Shown one piece after another: positions 62,007 through 64,000 of a DNA stretch of 64,000 nucleotides (positions are counted from its first letter, which is position 1; each line of letters starts with the position of its first letter). Both the position numbers and the translations under genes were made by a program. The notes under the pieces were generated by a model, which did no database searches, had not been told where the DNA came from, and saw only the letters and a program-made list of their open reading frames with translations. Origin of the DNA: Tateyamaria sp947503385 (GTDB lineage: Bacteria > Pseudomonadota > Alphaproteobacteria > Rhodobacterales > Rhodobacteraceae); assembly GCF_051195235.1 (NCBI RefSeq), contig NZ_JBNFZM010000003.1, positions 62,001 to 126,000 of the forward strand. The letters are read 5' to 3'.

Positions 62007-64000
62007 TCAGCCACATTTCGAATAGCCGCAAGACGCGCAGGTCATGCAACCTTCGATCATCCGCATCTCAAAGCTGCCGCAACTGGAACAGGCTTTGCCC
62101 TTTGGCGCATCAAGCCCCACCACCTGCGCCTGCGGATCGGTCTTCAATCCCATGCCCTCGCCTTCGATGAACCCTGTGGCCACCATATGCTGCTCGATCA
62201 CACCACCGATGGCCGCAAGGATCGAGGGAATGTACTTGCCCTGCATCCACGCACCGCCGCGCGGGTCGAACACCGCCTTTAACTCCTCCACGACAAAGCT
62301 CACGTCGCCACCGCGCCGGAACACTGCCGAAATCATCCGGGTCAGCGCCACGGTCCACGCAAAGTGCTCCATGTTCTTGGAATTGATGAACACCTCGAAC
62401 GGGCGCCGGTGCCCACCGATCACCAGATCATTGATGGTGATATAAAGCGCATGTTCGCTGTCGGGCCATTTCACTTTATACGTATTGCCCTCAAGGGCAC
62501 TTGGTCGGTCCAGCGGTTCCGCCATATAGATCACATCGCCATGGGGCTGCAGCGGCTCTGCATCATCCGTGGCCACGACATCCCGCGCACCTGCGTCCTT
62601 CTTCTCTTCTGAAATACTCAAAACACTGCCCGTGACGTCATTGGGCCGGTAGGTCGTGCAGCCTTTGCACCCCTGATCCCACGCCGCCATATAGACGTCC
62701 TTGAAATCGTCAAAGCTGATGTCCTCGGGACAGTTGATCGTTTTGGAGATCGAAGAGTCGACCCATTTCTGCGCCGCCGCCTGCATCTTCACATGCTCGA
62801 TCGGGGCCAGTGTCTGCGCGTTCACGAAATAGTCGGGCAGGTCCGCGTCACCAAACATCTCGCGCCACATCTGTACGGCGTAATCTTCGACCTCTTCCTC
62901 GGTACGCGTGCCATCCTTTTGCAGCACCTTGCGGGTGTAAGAATAGGCAAAGACGGGCTCGATCCCCGAACTGACGTTCCCCGCATAAAGCGAGATCGTG
63001 CCCGTGGGCGCGATGGACGTCAGCAAGGCGTTACGGATGCCATGTTCCGCCACCGCGTCCCGCACGTCCGCATCCATCGCCTGCATCGCGCCTGACTTCA
63101 GGAACCCCTCCGCATCAAAGAGTGGAAAGGCGCCCTTTTCGGTCGCCAATTGCACCGACGCCAGATACGCGGCGCGGGCGATCGCTTTCAGCCAGTGCTC
63201 CGTCTGACGCGCCGCCTCGTCGGATCCATAGCGCAGACCGACCATCAACAGCGCATCGGCCAGCCCCGTTACCCCAAGGCCGATGCGCCGCTTGGCCTGC
63301 GCCTCGCGCGCCTGCGCCTCCAGCGGGAATTTCGAGGCATCAACCACGTTGTCCATCATCCGCACTGCCGTGCCCACCAGATCGGCCAGTCCCGCTTCGT
63401 CCAGTTGCGCCGCAGCGTCAAGAGGGTCGCGGACCAACCGCGCGAGGTTGATCGACCCCAACAGGCACGCGCCATAGGGCGGCAGGGGCTGTTCGCCACA
63501 GGGGTTGGTGGCGGCAATCGTCTCGCAATAGTTCAGGTTGTTGGCCGCGTTGATCCTGTCGATAAAGATCACCCCCGGCTCGGCATAATCATAAGTCGAC
63601 CGCATGATCGCGTTCCACAGGTCCCGCGCCTGCACGGTCTTGTAGACCGTGTCGCCAAACACCAAATCCCACGACCCGTCCGCCTTGACCGCGTCCATGA
63701 ACGCATCCGTGACCAGCACGGACACGTTGAACATGCGCAGCCGTGCGGCATCCGACTTGGCGGTGATGAACTCTTCGATATCGGGATGGTCACAGCGCAT
63801 CGTGGCCATCATCGCGCCACGGCGGCTGCCTGCGGACATGATCGTGCGGCACATCGCGTCCCACACGTCCATAAAGGACAATGGCCCCGACGCATCCGCC
63901 GCCACACCGCTGACCGCAGCCCCCTTGGGCCGGATGGTCGAGAAGTCATAGCCGATGCCGCCGCCCTGCTGCATGGTCAGCGCGGCCTCCTTGAGCATGT
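62007..64000 (-). CDS. nrdJ: B12-dependent ribonucleotide reductase, C-terminal part (runs off window)
   Basis: Reduces ribonucleotides to deoxyribonucleotides with adenosylcobalamin (class II). The frame is open to the right edge, so the N-terminal part is missing. Visible are the GGGIGYDFSTIRPKG loop, NPCGEQPLPPYGACLLGSIN with the active-site Cys/Glu, and APTGTISLYAGN. A long C-terminal extension ends in the zinc-type cysteine set CSSCGSFEMR and CMTCASCGYSKCG. The linker near 62597-62619 contains sequence resembling the intergenic repeat box. Confidence 0.95.
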   Translation of the reverse strand, partial: MLKEAALTMQQGGGIGYDFSTIRPKGAAVSGVAADASGPLSFMDVWDAMCRTIMSAGSRRGAMMATMRCDHPDIEEFITAKSDAARLRMFNVSVLVTDAFMDAVKADGSWDLVFGDTVYKTVQARDLWNAIMRSTYDYAEPGVIFIDRINAANNLNYCETIAATNPCGEQPLPPYGACLLGSINLARLVRDPLDAAAQLDEAGLADLVGTAVRMMDNVVDASKFPLEAQAREAQAKRRIGLGVTGLADALLMVGLRYGSDEAARQTEHWLKAIARAAYLASVQLATEKGAFPLFDAEGFLKSGAMQAMDADVRDAVAEHGIRNALLTSIAPTGTISLYAGNVSSGIEPVFAYSYTRKVLQKDGTRTEEEVEDYAVQMWREMFGDADLPDYFVNAQTLAPIEHVKMQAAAQKWVDSSISKTINCPEDISFDDFKDVYMAAWDQGCKGCTTYRPNDVTGSVLSISEEKKDAGARDVVATDDAEPLQPHGDVIYMAEPLDRPSALEGNTYKVKWPDSEHALYITINDLVIGGHRRPFEVFINSKNMEHFAWTVALTRMISAVFRRGGDVSFVVEELKAVFDPRGGAWMQGKYIPSILAAIGGVIEQHMVATGFIEGEGMGLKTDPQAQVVGLDAPKGKACSSCGSFEMRMIEGCMTCASCGYSKCG
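62597..62619 (+). repeat. Repeat-box-like sequence inside nrdJ
   Basis: CCTTCTTCTCTTCTGAAAT plus ACTC (62597-62619) matches the box of copy C (42425-42447) at 20 of 23 positions. On the minus strand it encodes part of a linker, ISEEKKDAG. No GC hairpin follows. It may be an exonised element or a coincidence. Confidence 0.35.

Overview
The window looks like chromosomal DNA from an alphaproteobacterium of the family Rhodobacteraceae, most likely the Roseobacter group. The evidence is high GC content, many ATGA-overlapping starts, a complete set of ethylmalonyl-CoA pathway genes (ccr, ecm, mch, mcl2) next to a TCA-cycle supercluster, a NrdJ-type B12-dependent ribonucleotide reductase, a LuxR/LuxI quorum-sensing pair, a TIGR02302 protein and an argH/tlpA divergent pair. 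No rRNA, tRNA, CRISPR array, transposase or prophage was seen. No gene-free stretch exceeds about 300 bases.

Layout. 1-4.6 kb: the end of a nucleoside-type ABC importer (ATPase, two permeases), then a TauE/SafE exporter with its TIGR02186 partner. 4.7-8.1 kb: a RecD-like helicase, luxI, luxR and a small overlapping gene, with a perfect CtrA-type box upstream. 8.1-14.8 kb: ccr, an acyltransferase, ecm (preceded by a 30-bp tandem repeat), an H-NS-like protein and deoD. 15-21.3 kb: the sdhCDAB operon (minus strand) with an FkbM methyltransferase and a lipoprotein between sdhA and sdhB, and a glycosyltransferase and a DUF1989 gene behind. 21.4-25.6 kb: two exported proteins (VWA-like and HExxH), then mcl2-nnrU-DUF1737-mch. 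26-30.9 kb: small genes, mdh, a broken glycosyltransferase and an adenylate cyclase. 31-43.9 kb: sucC-sucD-sucA-sucB-lpd, with small exported proteins, a GT25 enzyme, a VOC protein and a MAPEG/membrane/MAPEG set threaded between them. 44-51 kb: fasciclin protein, flavoprotein, plsC-like, ftsX, ftsE, a zinc-ribbon protein and TIGR02302. 51-56.3 kb: lysA, ATP-grasp, DUF2834, a tiny lipoprotein, argH and divergent tlpA. 56.3-64 kb: a DUF4189 pseudogene, an endolysin-like protein, small genes, a sterol-desaturase-family protein, a Hint-domain protein, an LpxR-like protein and partial nrdJ.

How the genes work together. Ccr, Ecm, Mch and Mcl2 carry acetyl-CoA assimilation from crotonyl-CoA towards malate, while Sdh, Mdh, SucCD and SucAB-Lpd carry the adjoining part of the TCA cycle. 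The most striking new signal is regulatory: a pair of GTGATCAC palindromes 21 bp apart lies about 120 bp upstream of both sdhC and sucC, the heads of the two large TCA operons. Other notable signals are the repeat array in front of ecm, a CtrA-type box in front of the luxR cassette, a set of look-alike two-cysteine exported proteins threaded through the mdh-suc region, and a family of intergenic palindromic elements.
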